Source of the DNA: Rikenella microfusus
GTDB lineage: Bacteria > Bacteroidota > Bacteroidia > Bacteroidales > Tenuifilaceae
Assembly (NCBI GenBank): GCA_020722565.1
Contig: DYKO01000006.1
Location: 1 to 64,000 of the forward strand
Direction: 5' to 3'
DNA: 64,000 nucleotides
The position numbers and the translations under genes are program-made. Under the pieces are notes generated by a model. That model ran no database searches. It was not told the origin of the DNA and saw only the letters and a list, made by a program, of their open reading frames with translations. Below, one piece after another: positions 51,281-61,830 of this stretch. The first letter of the stretch is position 1. The number at the start of each line of letters is the position of its first letter.

Positions 51281-52402
51281 TTGAATTTTACCTATTTTAA
51301 TCTACATCCCTCTATTTTAGAGGGTATTGAATCGATGGGCTATGAAAAACCCACGCCCATTCAGGAGAAGGCCATTCCTATTATTTTAAAAGGAGACGAT
51401 TTGCTTGCCTGTGCCCAAACCGGAACAGGAAAAACAGCAGCATTCATGCTTCCGTTGCTGAGCAAATTGGCGGCAGAGGAACACGATCCCATGTTTGTAA
51501 ATACACTTGTGATTGTGCCTACACGTGAGCTGGCCATACAAATTGACCAGCAGGTTGAGGGATTTGCCTACTATTCCCCTGTTAGCTCCATTGCTGTTTA
51601 CGGTGGAAACGATGGTTCAAACTGGGATAGGCAACGCCAGGCATTGGAACGGGGGGCGGAGATTATTATAGCAACACCGGGAAGGTTGTTGCAACACATC
51701 CAAATGGGATATGTAAAACTTGAAAGGATACAACACCTGGTGCTCGATGAGGCCGATCGTATGCTCGATATGGGTTTTTATGAAGATATCATGACTATTA
51801 TCTCATACCTTCCCGAAATCCGACAAACCCTCATGTTTTCAGCTACCATGCCTCAAAACATAAGGAAACTAGCTAAGACTATACTCAAAAATCCCTTTGA
51901 GATTAACCTGGCGGTTTCAAAACCCGCCGAAAATATTCTTCAGGCGGTTTACCATGTTAGCTCTACAGACAAACTAAATCTGTTGGCATCGTTATTAAGT
52001 AAAAAGGATTTGGTGCAAAGTGCCATTGTTTTTGCCTCCACCAAATCGGAGGTAAAGGATATTGAGCGAAAGCTCAGGGGTATGGACGTTAGCGTAATGG
52101 CCATGTACTCCGATCTGGAACAGAAGCAGCGCGAGGAGGTGATGCGTTCCTTTAGAAACCGAAAGTTTCAGGTTTTGGTGGCAACCGATATTGTTGCACG
52201 GGGCATCGATATTGAGGATATCGATTTGATTGTAAACTATGATGTACCTGCCGATCCGGAAGATTACGTTCACCGAATTGGCCGGACGGCCCGTGCCCAA
52301 TCCGATGGCGTTGCCATTACCTTTGTTTCGCCCGAACAGAAAAGACGTTTGGCGACCATCGAAAAGTTTTTGGGCAGCAAGATTTTTGTTGTAATCAGAT
52401 AG
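51281..52402 (+). CDS. DEAD-box RNA helicase, RhlE-like
   Basis: A 373-residue helicase with all core motifs: Q motif GYEKPTPIQ, AQTGTGKT, PTRELA, TPGRLL, DEAD, SAT and HRIGRTAR. It ends soon after motif VI without the basic tail of many RhlE proteins. The frame starts with TTG at 51281; no ATG in a better place is seen. It unwinds RNA in ribosome assembly or decay. Confidence 0.92.
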   Translation: MNFTYFNLHPSILEGIESMGYEKPTPIQEKAIPIILKGDDLLACAQTGTGKTAAFMLPLLSKLAAEEHDPMFVNTLVIVPTRELAIQIDQQVEGFAYYSPVSSIAVYGGNDGSNWDRQRQALERGAEIIIATPGRLLQHIQMGYVKLERIQHLVLDEADRMLDMGFYEDIMTIISYLPEIRQTLMFSATMPQNIRKLAKTILKNPFEINLAVSKPAENILQAVYHVSSTDKLNLLASLLSKKDLVQSAIVFASTKSEVKDIERKLRGMDVSVMAMYSDLEQKQREEVMRSFRNRKFQVLVATDIVARGIDIEDIDLIVNYDVPADPEDYVHRIGRTARAQSDGVAITFVSPEQKRRLATIEKFLGSKIFVVIR

Positions 52403-52416
52403 CCTAAGAAGTGGAT

Positions 52417-55080
52417 ATGATGCCGGCACCTTTAAGAGTTATTGTTCCTTTTCTTTTTCGGTTCTTTTTGGTTCTATCTTTTTTATTCCCATTGCAAATG
52501 CTACCGGCACAAACTATTCGAGGTCGAATCACCGATGATACAGGTAATCCCATAGCCTATGCATCCATATTCGTTAGGGAACTTAAGCAGGGAACATCAT
52601 CAAACACCGATGGATACTATGCGCTAAATCTGCCCTTGGGGGAGTACACCTTTACGTTCCGTTCACTTGGTTATGAAACGGTTGATATGAAGGTAAGAGT
52701 TGCCTTTGGAGAATCTTCACTAAATATTACATTGCCTGTAAAACCATTCCTGATTGCCCCGGTTACCATTGGCGGAAAGGGCGAGGATATTGCCTACGAT
52801 GTAGTTCGTAAAGCGATTGCTATGGCTCCATACTATAGCAATTTGGTTGGCGAGTATGAAGCGGAGGTTTACCTTAAGGGAACAATTAAAATTGATAAGC
52901 TTTCGTGGCTGGTGAAGCGTAGCCTAAAGGGCACAGATAATCCACCCAGAGAAGGTGCTTCCTATTTGCAGGAAACATTTAACAATATTAAGTTCAAGGC
53001 TCCCGATAGGTATGAGCAGAATGTAAAGATGATTCGTTCCAACTTCCCTGGAGAGCTAAACAACACATCGAACATTCTGGGATTTGTTAGCGCTAATTTG
53101 TACCAGCCCAAGTTGGGAGAAATAATTTTACCATTATCGCCATATGCCTTTAATCATTACAATTTTAAGTACGAGGGCTATACCTTTCAGGATAACCGGG
53201 CACTGGTCAAAGTAAGGGTCATACCTAAGCGCAAGAGCCGACAGCTTGTTGAGGGGCACATGTATATAGCTGAGGATTATTGGAATATACATGAGGTCGA
53301 TTTTATGGTTCAATCGTTGGCCGGACCTTTAAAAGTTAAACAAACCTTTGGTGAGGTAGAAACCAACATCTGGCTTCCCATAAGCCAGTTTTTTTCAATC
53401 GTTGCCAACTTTCTGGGGAACCAAGGGAAAATAAAATATGTCACCTCGGTTAGGTATAAAAATGTAAAAGTTAACACTGCCGTTAGGCCTACTTTGAAAC
53501 TTAATGAGCCATTGGCACAAAAATCAACCCCTGCTGCCGCAACCATTGAACCTGTAAAACAGAGCAAAAAACAGCAACGCAGGAAACAACGCATGGAGCA
53601 GTTACTTGCCAAGGATAACCTTTCGAACAGGGAAATGTATGAGCTGCAGAAGTTTGTGGAAAAGCAGGTGATCAAATCCGATACAGCCAAATCGTTGGAG
53701 GTTCCTCCTCCGCTAATAATTGTTATTGATACCCTTGCCACCAAAGCCGATACCCTTGCTTGGTCACAAATTCGACCCGTTGCCCTTACGGGCGATGAGC
53801 TCAAGTTGAGGAAAGAGATAGACCAAAAACTGAGTACCGTTAACGATTCCACTGCAACCGATTCGGTTGCAAAACGTAACGTTTTTATGACCATCGCTTC
53901 GGGACACCGATGGGTACTGGGGAAGGGAAAGGAAACCATACGATTTTCGGGTATTTTTGCTCCCAACGAGTTCCGATTCAATACCGTTGACGGCTTTGTA
54001 CTGGGGGGTTGGGTGAGTTACCGAAGGCAGTTCTCACATAATGCTATTACTCTGAGGCAATCGGTTTACTATGCCTTTGCACGTAAGACTCCAATGGGTG
54101 AATTTGATTTTAGAACCTCCTATGCAAATATGAATCGTGGACTTTTAATTTTTAATGCAGGGTGGATATCAACAGATTTTAATTCGCAAAATGGCATTAG
54201 TTCCATAACCAATACCTCGGCATCGCTTTGGTTTGGACGTAACTATATGAAGCTGTACGAAAACAGGTACATATCTCTTACCAATAGGATTGACCCATTT
54301 AACGGGTTTGAGATTACCACAACCGCTGGATTTTCAAAACGTGTAGAGCTGAGCAATAACACCAATTTTATCATTTATGCACAAAACCAAAAATGGTATA
54401 CCCCTAATATCCCTGTAAACTACGAAGCAATAACTGAAAGATTGGTTACACACACTGCTTTGTATGCAATACTAAGGATCAAATATACACCCTATTACCA
54501 TTACCGAGTTCGCAATAACCGCAAGCAGATGCTTTTCTCCCGATGGCCAACTTTTAGCATTACCCTTAAAAAGGCCTTTACAGAACTTTTTAGCACCGAT
54601 GCCAACTATATGGCATGGGAAGCAATTGTAAATCAGAGTATCCGTACAGGTCCGAGCAACCGCATAGATTACAAAATAATTTACGGCGATTTTCCCCAAA
54701 CCTCAAAGCTGTACTTCGCCGATTTTAAGCATTTCAACACGCAAGATGTTCCCGTGGTAATTCCTTCTTTTTTAGAGGGCTACCAGAATCTAAGCTACTA
54801 CCGTTACAGCACTTCAGGCAGGTATGGACAGGCATTTATAGGGTACCAGTCGTCCTACCTAGCGCTAAAGTACCTGCCATTCCTTAGCAACAGGATATGG
54901 CTCGAGAACATTCGGATTGCCGTCCTTAAGCTCAGCGGACGAAAGCCCTGCTACGAAGCCGGTTACTACCTAAGTCAGATTGGCGCCATTGGCGGCATAG
55001 GTGTATTTGCATCCTTTAAGGGTAGCAGGTTTTCTTCTTTCTCGGTAAAGGTTTCGCTTTTCCTGCCCGGAACAGATTAG
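52417..55080 (+). CDS. DUF5686 outer-membrane protein with carboxypeptidase-like regulatory domain
   Basis: An 887-residue exported protein. The signal peptide (about 1-32) ends near LPAQ. A CarboxypepD_reg-like domain (35-115, IRGRITDDTGNPIAYASIFV) and a DUF5686 region follow. The C-terminal half is rich in amphipathic aromatic strands and probably forms a beta-barrel. A GTG at 52411 is possible, but the ATG at 52417 or 52420 gives a better signal peptide. The family is confined to Bacteroidota and of unknown function. Confidence 0.85.
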   Translation: MMPAPLRVIVPFLFRFFLVLSFLFPLQMLPAQTIRGRITDDTGNPIAYASIFVRELKQGTSSNTDGYYALNLPLGEYTFTFRSLGYETVDMKVRVAFGESSLNITLPVKPFLIAPVTIGGKGEDIAYDVVRKAIAMAPYYSNLVGEYEAEVYLKGTIKIDKLSWLVKRSLKGTDNPPREGASYLQETFNNIKFKAPDRYEQNVKMIRSNFPGELNNTSNILGFVSANLYQPKLGEIILPLSPYAFNHYNFKYEGYTFQDNRALVKVRVIPKRKSRQLVEGHMYIAEDYWNIHEVDFMVQSLAGPLKVKQTFGEVETNIWLPISQFFSIVANFLGNQGKIKYVTSVRYKNVKVNTAVRPTLKLNEPLAQKSTPAAATIEPVKQSKKQQRRKQRMEQLLAKDNLSNREMYELQKFVEKQVIKSDTAKSLEVPPPLIIVIDTLATKADTLAWSQIRPVALTGDELKLRKEIDQKLSTVNDSTATDSVAKRNVFMTIASGHRWVLGKGKETIRFSGIFAPNEFRFNTVDGFVLGGWVSYRRQFSHNAITLRQSVYYAFARKTPMGEFDFRTSYANMNRGLLIFNAGWISTDFNSQNGISSITNTSASLWFGRNYMKLYENRYISLTNRIDPFNGFEITTTAGFSKRVELSNNTNFIIYAQNQKWYTPNIPVNYEAITERLVTHTALYAILRIKYTPYYHYRVRNNRKQMLFSRWPTFSITLKKAFTELFSTDANYMAWEAIVNQSIRTGPSNRIDYKIIYGDFPQTSKLYFADFKHFNTQDVPVVIPSFLEGYQNLSYYRYSTSGRYGQAFIGYQSSYLALKYLPFLSNRIWLENIRIAVLKLSGRKPCYEAGYYLSQIGAIGGIGVFASFKGSRFSSFSVKVSLFLPGTD

Positions 55081-55484
55081 GACGGAGTATGGAGGAATAA
55101 GAACAATTAAACGAAAGGTTAGTCTGTCCGGCAGCTATAGAACCAACACGCACAACGAACAAACATACTGACAGACCAAAACGTGGTTGGTGTTTCCGAT
55201 ATAAGAAATCATAATAATTCAAAAAACAAATAAAATTATGCTTGTGTTTAGTATATAAGTATGTAAAAGATTTAGGTCTGTTTGATGATCAAATTTATTT
55301 TGATATTAACGCAAGTGCATAGCTACTGTTCAACAAAAAAATGGAAATAAAAAGTAAAATTAAAATAGCGTATATGAGTGAGCTACCATTAATTCCGCAT
55401 CTCTCAATCAATTTATACAATTAGTAAAACCAACTTCCAAAACTATACTTAGTGCAAAAATTAACCTGGTATAATATTTTCGTT
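55081..55484. other. intergenic stretch
   Basis: This is 404 bases between the convergent DUF5686 and rsmI genes. A short inverted match TCTGTC/GACAGA (about 55122 and 55179) is too distant and short to call a terminator. No gene is seen. Confidence 0.5.
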
Positions 55485-56180
55485 TTAATCTTCCTCGCTT
55501 TCGGCACTGCTGTTTTTGGCCTCAACAACCACAACAAATTCTCCCTTAGGGGGTTTTGCATTGAAGTGTTCTATTGCCTGTTGAAGGGTTCCCCTAAAGG
55601 TTTCCTCATGCAACTTAGTGAGCTCACGCGATATGCTTACCCGCCTTTGAGGTCCAAAAACGGCGAGCATTTGTTCCAGTAGCTTTACAATACGGTAGGG
55701 CGATTCATATAAAATGATGCTTCGTTCCTCCTCGCGTAGGGCCTCCAACCGCTTGCTGCGTCCTTTTTTTTGAGGCAGAAAACCCTCAAAAACGAATCGG
55801 TCGCACGGAAAACCGCTCATTACCAAAGCCGGAATTAGTGCTGTTGCGCCGGGGAGGCATTCAACCTCCAATCCCTTTTCTACGCAGGTGCGAACCAGCA
55901 GGAAGCCGGGGTCGGATATGCCGGGTGTTCCGGCATCGGTAATAAGAGCCACTGATTCTCCCTGTGAAATTCGTTCGGCGATTAGCTCTACGGTTTTGTG
56001 CTCGTTGAACTTATGGTGCGATTTAAGTGGTGTGGCAATGCCGTAGTGTTTTAGCAAAAAGCTACTGGTTCGGGTATCCTCGGCAAGAATTAGGTTAACA
56101 CTTTTGAGCACTTCAATTGCTCTGAGGGTTATATCAGCCAGATTACCAATTGGAGTAGGTACTAAATAAAGTTTCGACAT
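55485..56180 (-). CDS. rsmI: 16S rRNA (cytidine-1402-2'-O) methyltransferase
   Basis: A 231-residue tetrapyrrole-methylase-fold enzyme. YLVPTPIGNLADITLRAIEVL at the N-terminus, AEDTRTSSFLLKHYGI, ALITDAGTPGISDPG and LPGATALIPALVMSGFP are all RsmI signatures. The length is slightly short (RsmI is often 220-290). It follows the hypothetical gene at 56192 by 11 bases. Confidence 0.93.
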   Translation of the reverse strand: MSKLYLVPTPIGNLADITLRAIEVLKSVNLILAEDTRTSSFLLKHYGIATPLKSHHKFNEHKTVELIAERISQGESVALITDAGTPGISDPGFLLVRTCVEKGLEVECLPGATALIPALVMSGFPCDRFVFEGFLPQKKGRSKRLEALREEERSIILYESPYRIVKLLEQMLAVFGPQRRVSISRELTKLHEETFRGTLQQAIEHFNAKPPKGEFVVVVEAKNSSAESEED

Positions 56181-56191
56181 GCCATTAGAAT

Positions 56192-56899
56192 TTAGGAAAG
56201 TTTGCGTCGTAACAGGTCGATGAATGTCATGGCCACCTGGCTGTCAGCTTCCCAGGTAAAGTTCTCCTGTAGGTATATGATGGCATCATTCAGGTCGGTC
56301 ATCTTGTTGAGCTGCTGAATGGTTAGGTTATACCGGTCGGTATCTCCATCAAATAATTCCATGATAAACAGGAACTTATCGTTTACGCTAATGGCCTTGG
56401 TAAGGTCATTTATTGGCTTGTTCTGCAGTTTGCTCTGCATGTCAACCTTTTGGTGATGCTCCGCTATAATTTCGTTGCGGAATTTGCGTTTACCTTGATA
56501 CTTCTCTGCAAGTATAATGTTTCCGTTTTCCCCTCCAGATTTTTGGCCTATAGGTGTATTGGGAGTATCAATATCAATATTTTGGGAAGTATTCCTTAAC
56601 TCTGGAACGGTTTTAACAGGCTTTTTTGCCGGCATTGCAGCACTAAATTCTGGTTTAGGTTGATTTTCCCTTTCCTGTTCGGGTTGTTGTTTTTCAACTT
56701 TTACCTCAGATTTTGTAGCATTTTGGGGAGTTTCATCAGCAGTAATGGTCTTATCCAAAAGTATCTCTTCATAGATATGTGCCAGTTTATCTAACAGTAT
56801 ATCGCGCTCAATGCTAGACATTTTACCGGTACTTTGAATTTTTTCTACTATGGAGTTAATTAGTGCCAGCTGCTCCTTAATATTTTTAAGATACTGCAT
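56192..56899 (-). CDS. conserved hypothetical protein, Bacteroidota type
   Basis: A 235-residue soluble protein. The N-terminal helical region (1-50) is followed by a charged, Pro/Gln-rich linker (55-140) and a C-terminal helical domain (165-235, ISVNDKFLFIMELFDGD). No known domain is recognised, though the C-terminal pattern recurs in Bacteroidota proteins beside rsmI. The divergent tdk gene starts 87 bases upstream. Confidence 0.7.
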   Translation of the reverse strand: MQYLKNIKEQLALINSIVEKIQSTGKMSSIERDILLDKLAHIYEEILLDKTITADETPQNATKSEVKVEKQQPEQERENQPKPEFSAAMPAKKPVKTVPELRNTSQNIDIDTPNTPIGQKSGGENGNIILAEKYQGKRKFRNEIIAEHHQKVDMQSKLQNKPINDLTKAISVNDKFLFIMELFDGDTDRYNLTIQQLNKMTDLNDAIIYLQENFTWEADSQVAMTFIDLLRRKLS

Positions 56900-56985
56900 G
56901 GGAAATGTTTTTTCGTTCCGAATTCAAAAATAAGTTTTATTAAATTTGTCTGTAAATCTATGGTAAAATATTCACTTTTGTAACA

Positions 56986-57576
56986 ATGCCTTTTCTTGAA
57001 AATTCGGTAAGCGGGAAACGCAAAGGATGGATTGAGGTTATTGCCGGTTCCATGTTTTCGGGTAAGACTGAAGAACTTATCCGGCGGCTTAAACGGGCAA
57101 AATACGCCAAGCAACGGGTTGAGATTTTCAAACCCCAGATTGATACCCGTTACTCTGAGCAGGAGGTGGTTTCACACGATGCCAATTCCATTATGTCAAC
57201 CCCGGTTACCTCGTCGGGTAATATTTTGATCTTAGCCCAAAATGTGGATGTGGTTGGGATTGATGAGGCCCAATTTTTCGATATGAACTTACCAAATGTT
57301 TGTAGCCAACTTGCCAATATGGGGATAAGAGTGATTGTAGCGGGACTCGACATGGATTTTCGCGGGAATCCTTTTGGACCAATGCCCCATGTGTTGGCCA
57401 TAGCAGAATATGTTACCAAGGTTCATGCTATTTGTGTTCGATGCGGTGATCTTGCCCATTACTCGCATCGTAAAACCGATGCCGACAAGTTGGTTTTACT
57501 GGGCGAAACCGATATCTATGAGCCACTATGTCGGCTTTGCTACAACCAGGTAACCCGAAAGGATCAGCAAAAATAG
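56986..57576 (+). CDS. tdk: thymidine kinase
   Basis: A 196-residue type II thymidine kinase with P-loop [22 protein letters not shown] and a zinc site from CVRCG and CRLC. It makes dTMP from thymidine (salvage). The length is typical (190-200). Confidence 0.95.
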   Translation: MPFLENSVSGKRKGWIEVIAGSMFSGKTEELIRRLKRAKYAKQRVEIFKPQIDTRYSEQEVVSHDANSIMSTPVTSSGNILILAQNVDVVGIDEAQFFDMNLPNVCSQLANMGIRVIVAGLDMDFRGNPFGPMPHVLAIAEYVTKVHAICVRCGDLAHYSHRKTDADKLVLLGETDIYEPLCRLCYNQVTRKDQQK

Positions 57577-57609
57577 TTTCCACTCAACATGTGGATGTAA
57601 ATTATTACA

Positions 57610-58077
57610 ATGCAAAAAGTAAACTCAATCCGAAAGGTTTTGGAGCCGGTTGGTCAGGTTGCCGGTTTTTTTATTGCTCTTGCAGGCATTTTTGTTTTGT
57701 TTAGCTCCTATAAGGGCTTAGTATTTGTTGCTCCTGGGCTTTTATTAGGCTTTACCTCTGTTGCTGCCTATGTCGATTTTAATAGGAAACAGTATCGTTT
57801 CGCCATTAAATTGTTTGGTGTAATTCCAGTGGGTAAATGGCTACCCTTCGATAGTTCCTTGGGTTTGCTTATTAATTGGGCGAATACCGTATGGCGAACC
57901 TACAGCTCAGGTAACCGTTCCTTTGATTTTCCCGATGGCAGCTATGTAATTGAACTGGTGAATGAATCAGGGAAACCCCTTGCGTCCATCCAGCGGTTCA
58001 AAAATCTTGAAGGGGCTAAACATGCCATTACGTTTTATTCAGAGCAAATGGCAATACCAATTAGACCAACAAGCTAA
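57610..58077 (+). CDS. hypothetical membrane protein
   Basis: A 155-residue protein with two close hydrophobic segments (about 16-32 and 38-54) and a C-terminal soluble part. No known family is recognised. It is 33 bases after tdk and 20 bases before the next small membrane gene. Confidence 0.65.
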   Translation: MQKVNSIRKVLEPVGQVAGFFIALAGIFVLFSSYKGLVFVAPGLLLGFTSVAAYVDFNRKQYRFAIKLFGVIPVGKWLPFDSSLGLLINWANTVWRTYSSGNRSFDFPDGSYVIELVNESGKPLASIQRFKNLEGAKHAITFYSEQMAIPIRPTS

Positions 58078-58097
58078 TCCAATTAATAGGTACTGGG

Positions 58098-58520
58098 GTG
58101 AAAGGCAGGGTTGACATATCGCATCATGTTCCGGCTAAACTATTTTGGTTTATTACTATTATTCTACTCTCCTTGCCTGTTACAACGCAGTATCGGTTAC
58201 TTATATTTGGAAAATACACTAATGGCATAGTAGTAGATCATAAGCAGGTTAATGATTTAGGGATAGCGACTCTAGGGTCCGACGTTTATCCGGTTATTCA
58301 GTTTAAAACACAAAACGAAGAGGTATTTCAAATGTATGGATTCGAAAACTTTGAATACCCCATTGGAACCCAGTTAAGGGTTGTATATAACCCTGATAAT
58401 CCTAAGAGTTGCATAATTTTTACTTTTGGTAACCTTTACACCAGCCGCAGGGCGATTATTCCCGGAATTCTTTTTTTGCTATGGCTGGCCTTCTATTTGG
58501 CTTTTAAATCGAAAGATTAG
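58098..58520 (+). CDS. DUF3592-like membrane protein
   Basis: A 140-residue protein from a GTG start with membrane segments at about 13-30 and 118-136. Between them is a beta-rich loop (VYPVIQFKTQNEEVFQM, RVVYNPDNPKSC) that fits the DUF3592 pattern. The function is unknown. It precedes murF-alr by 27 bases. Confidence 0.6.
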   Translation: MKGRVDISHHVPAKLFWFITIILLSLPVTTQYRLLIFGKYTNGIVVDHKQVNDLGIATLGSDVYPVIQFKTQNEEVFQMYGFENFEYPIGTQLRVVYNPDNPKSCIIFTFGNLYTSRRAIIPGILFLLWLAFYLAFKSKD

Positions 58521-58547
58521 TAATTTTGGTATGTAAAAGCTTTAGAA

Positions 58548-61016
58548 ATGCTAAATTTAACTTCATCTGAACTTGCCGAAATAGCACAGGCCAAACTATT
58601 TGGCAATAAACAATATATTGTAAATCATATAATTACAGATAGCCGGTTACCGGCAACCCGGAATAATGGTATGTTTCTAGCTTTAACTGGTCCCAATCAC
58701 GATGGTCATCAGTTTGTTGATGAGATGTACCATATCCAGGGCGTTAGAGCATTTATGGTTTTACCCGAAAAGGTCCATTACAATAGCTATCCAGAGGCTG
58801 TTTTCCTTGAGGTAAGCGATACACTTTTGGCTTTGCAAAAGCTGGCTGCTTACCATAGAAATCGTTTTGCCTACCCTGTAATTGGAATAACTGGAAGTAA
58901 CGGAAAAACCATGGTTAAGGAATGGCTGAATCAGCTGCTCAGCGCTGAGTATTCAATTGTTCGTAGTCCACGCAGCTATAACTCGCAGGTGGGTGTTCCC
59001 CTTTCGGTGCTGCAAATGGACGATCATTTTGACCTTGGTATATTTGAGGCGGGAATATCAAAACCCGGCGAAATGGCCAAACTTCAGCCAATTATTGATC
59101 CTGGCATTGGTATTTTTACCAATATAGGAATGCCCCATCAGGAGAATTTCGACGATATTGACGAAAAGGTAAACGAAAAGTTAAAGTTTTTCCGCGAGGC
59201 TAAAGCCCTAATTTATTGCAAGGATCATTACGCAATCGATGCAATAATACAGGAAAATACCTTGCTGGCAGAGAACCAGCTATTTACCTGGGGACAAAAC
59301 GAAAAGTCAAGGGTTGTGGTTAGACACATTCAGCGGAATGCCCATCAAACCCGATTTAAAGTATCATACAACCACAGCAATTTTGATTTATCGATACCAT
59401 TTACCGACAGCGCTTCGTTTGAGAATGCCATGCATTGCGTGGCTGTAATGCTGCTGCTGGGTTATAAGTCCGATGTGATTGAAGATCGTCTTCAGCGATT
59501 GCAGCCGGTTGCAATGAGGCTGGAGCTGAAAGAGGGCATAAATGGCTGCTCCATCATTAACGACTCGTATAACTCCGACCTGGGTTCACTCTCCATTGCC
59601 ATCGATTTTTTGAAGCAGCAAAAGCAGCATAGCAGGCATATTGTTATCCTATCGGATATTTTGCAGAGCGGGTACTCTCCTGAGCAGCTCTACAGCCGGG
59701 TAGCCCAGATTTTACTTGAAAAAGGTGTGGACAAGTTCATTGGAGTGGGCCCTGAAATTAGCCGTTACGATTTTGAGTTTGAAATTGATTCAGAGTTCTA
59801 CACCACTACCCATGAGTTTCTGGAGAGTTTTAACCGCAGGCAGATGCAGAATACAGCCATACTGGTTAAGGGGAGTCGTAGGTTCCATTTTGAGCAAATT
59901 AGCGCAGCGCTTGAGCGTAAGTCTCATCGTACCCTTTTGGAAATCAACCTAAATGCGCTAACACATAACCTGAACTACTACAGGAAATTATTAAGCCCCA
60001 GGGTGAAATTGATGACCATGGTAAAAGCTTTTTCATACGGGAGCGGATCGTTTGAAATTGCCAATGTTTTGCAGTTCAACAGGGTCGATTACTTAGGTGT
60101 AGCTTTTGCCGATGAGGGCGTTGCCCTTAGGGAGAACGGCATAACCATGCCCATAATCGTTCTTAATCCATCATTTGGGTCTTTTGAATTGATGGTGGAA
60201 TTCAATTTGGAACCCGAAATATATAATCTTGCCGGATTATCTGAGTTCATTAGGATTTTGAATAGGGTAGGGGTTAGCTCATATGGTATACACATCAAAA
60301 TTGACAGCGGCATGCACCGGCTGGGTTTTACAACCGACCAGCTACCCGAACTTATTGCCCTGCTTAAATCGACGGGCGCCATTCAGGTAAAGAGCGTTTT
60401 CTCGCATCTGGCAGCAAGCGATGAGCTCCAACACGACGAGTTTACGCAAAAACAAATCGAAACCTTTTCGCAGTGCTATCTACAAATTTCTGAAGCATTG
60501 GGATACAAACCCCTACGGCATATTCTTAACACTGGAGGTATTGAGCGCTATCCCAATGCACAGTTCGACATGGTTCGCTTGGGTATTGGTTTATATGGTA
60601 TAAGCCCTTCGGGTTCATCGAAGTTGCTCCCTGTTAGCACTCTACGTACCAAGGTTATTCAGGTAAAGCAGATACAGCCAGGCGAAACAGTGGGGTATAG
60701 CCGTAAGGGAATTGTAAACCGTCCAACAACCCTTGCGGTTATTCCAATCGGCTACGCCGATGGACTATCGCGCAGTTTGGGCAATGGTAACTACAGTATG
60801 TTGTTAAATGGCAAACTGGTTCCCACCATTGGCAATATTAGCATGGATACCTGTACACTCGATGCCACCAGTGTTGATGTGCATGAGGGGGACGATGTGG
60901 TGGTTTTTGGGCATCAACCTTCTATTGTTGATATGGCAAAAGCCCTGAACACCATTCCCTATGAGGTACTAACTGCAATTTCGCAAAGGGTAAAGCGGGT
61001 TTACTACCAGGAGTAG
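58548..61016 (+). CDS. bifunctional MurF ligase and alanine racemase
   Basis: An 822-residue fusion common in Bacteroidota. The N-terminal half (1-450) is a MurF-type ligase with P-loop GITGSNGKTMVKEW (about 113-126), which adds D-Ala-D-Ala to the UDP-MurNAc-tripeptide. The C-terminal half (about 462-822) is a PLP-dependent alanine racemase with the PLP lysine K493 (MVKAFSYGSG) and GYADGLSR. The fusion links D-Ala supply to its use. The stop abuts that of the convergent Crp gene. Confidence 0.93.
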   Translation: MLNLTSSELAEIAQAKLFGNKQYIVNHIITDSRLPATRNNGMFLALTGPNHDGHQFVDEMYHIQGVRAFMVLPEKVHYNSYPEAVFLEVSDTLLALQKLAAYHRNRFAYPVIGITGSNGKTMVKEWLNQLLSAEYSIVRSPRSYNSQVGVPLSVLQMDDHFDLGIFEAGISKPGEMAKLQPIIDPGIGIFTNIGMPHQENFDDIDEKVNEKLKFFREAKALIYCKDHYAIDAIIQENTLLAENQLFTWGQNEKSRVVVRHIQRNAHQTRFKVSYNHSNFDLSIPFTDSASFENAMHCVAVMLLLGYKSDVIEDRLQRLQPVAMRLELKEGINGCSIINDSYNSDLGSLSIAIDFLKQQKQHSRHIVILSDILQSGYSPEQLYSRVAQILLEKGVDKFIGVGPEISRYDFEFEIDSEFYTTTHEFLESFNRRQMQNTAILVKGSRRFHFEQISAALERKSHRTLLEINLNALTHNLNYYRKLLSPRVKLMTMVKAFSYGSGSFEIANVLQFNRVDYLGVAFADEGVALRENGITMPIIVLNPSFGSFELMVEFNLEPEIYNLAGLSEFIRILNRVGVSSYGIHIKIDSGMHRLGFTTDQLPELIALLKSTGAIQVKSVFSHLAASDELQHDEFTQKQIETFSQCYLQISEALGYKPLRHILNTGGIERYPNAQFDMVRLGIGLYGISPSGSSKLLPVSTLRTKVIQVKQIQPGETVGYSRKGIVNRPTTLAVIPIGYADGLSRSLGNGNYSMLLNGKLVPTIGNISMDTCTLDATSVDVHEGDDVVVFGHQPSIVDMAKALNTIPYEVLTAISQRVKRVYYQE

Positions 61017-61724
61017 TTACCCCAATTCGCTGATTCGTTCCAATCGGTACTGGTCAAGTATTATGATTCTTCTCCCATCTAATTCAATAACTCCTTCATC
61101 GGCAAAGCCCGATAGGGTTCGGATGGCGTTTGATGTGGTCATGTTTGAGAGGTTGGCTAAATCCTCGCGCGAAAGGTAAACCTTTAGGGTTTTACCGTCT
61201 TCCTCAAAACCATAGGTGTCGCGCAGGAAAATAAGCGACTCGGCTAGTCGTCCGCGGATATGCTTTTGGGTAAGGGTAACTGTTCGGTTGGTGGAAAAGC
61301 CCAACTCGGTGGCAACCGATTTAAGTATATGAAGGGTTAGCTCTGCATTGTTCCGAAGAATGCCCATAAAGGCATTTTTTTCAATTATGCATACAACAGA
61401 ATCTTCGAGAGTTTCAGCGGTAGCAGAGTAGTTTTCATCGGCAAAAAGTGCTCTGTAGCCTATAAAGCCAATTGGTTTGGCCATTCGTACTATTTGGTCA
61501 CGACCACCTACACCCTCCTTGTAAAGTTTAACTTTCCCTTTTGAAAGGCATACCAAACCCTGTGGGGTATCACCCTCTTTGTATATTATTTCACCCTTCC
61601 TGAAGTACTGGCAGGTAAAGTTGTTTTTTATGATTTCCCTTTCTTCGGGTTTCAGGTTTGGGAAGAGTCCGCAAACACCATCAAAAGCGCTCTCAATATC
61701 AATATTGTAGGAACTTCTGGACAT
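61017..61724 (-). CDS. Crp/Fnr-family regulator
   Basis: A 235-residue regulator with a beta-roll domain (about 25-135, RKGEIIYKEGDTPQG) and a winged helix with LSREDLANLSNMTTSNAIRTL. It lacks the N-terminal CxxC of the two other Crp paralogues here. It is 106 bases downstream of nadE on the same strand and probably has its own promoter, near which a TTTGATAACA element occurs (minus strand, about 61752-61761). The ligand is unknown. Confidence 0.9.
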   Translation of the reverse strand: MSRSSYNIDIESAFDGVCGLFPNLKPEEREIIKNNFTCQYFRKGEIIYKEGDTPQGLVCLSKGKVKLYKEGVGGRDQIVRMAKPIGFIGYRALFADENYSATAETLEDSVVCIIEKNAFMGILRNNAELTLHILKSVATELGFSTNRTVTLTQKHIRGRLAESLIFLRDTYGFEEDGKTLKVYLSREDLANLSNMTTSNAIRTLSGFADEGVIELDGRRIIILDQYRLERISELG

Positions 61725-61830
61725 TTTTTTTCAAAAATAGCTCAAATTGTGTTATCAAACATAGAATTAACAATATTTCACCCTTTAGTGTTATTTTTTA
61801 GTTAATACAGAAAACGTTTGAATATTGGTT

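Noticed and set aside
51281-52402. DEAD-box helicase as truncated
   Set aside because: All core motifs through VI are present; the short C-terminus is within the range of the family.
55122-55184. TCTGTC/GACAGA inverted match as a terminator
   Set aside because: Only six bases with a loop of about 50 bases and no T-run.
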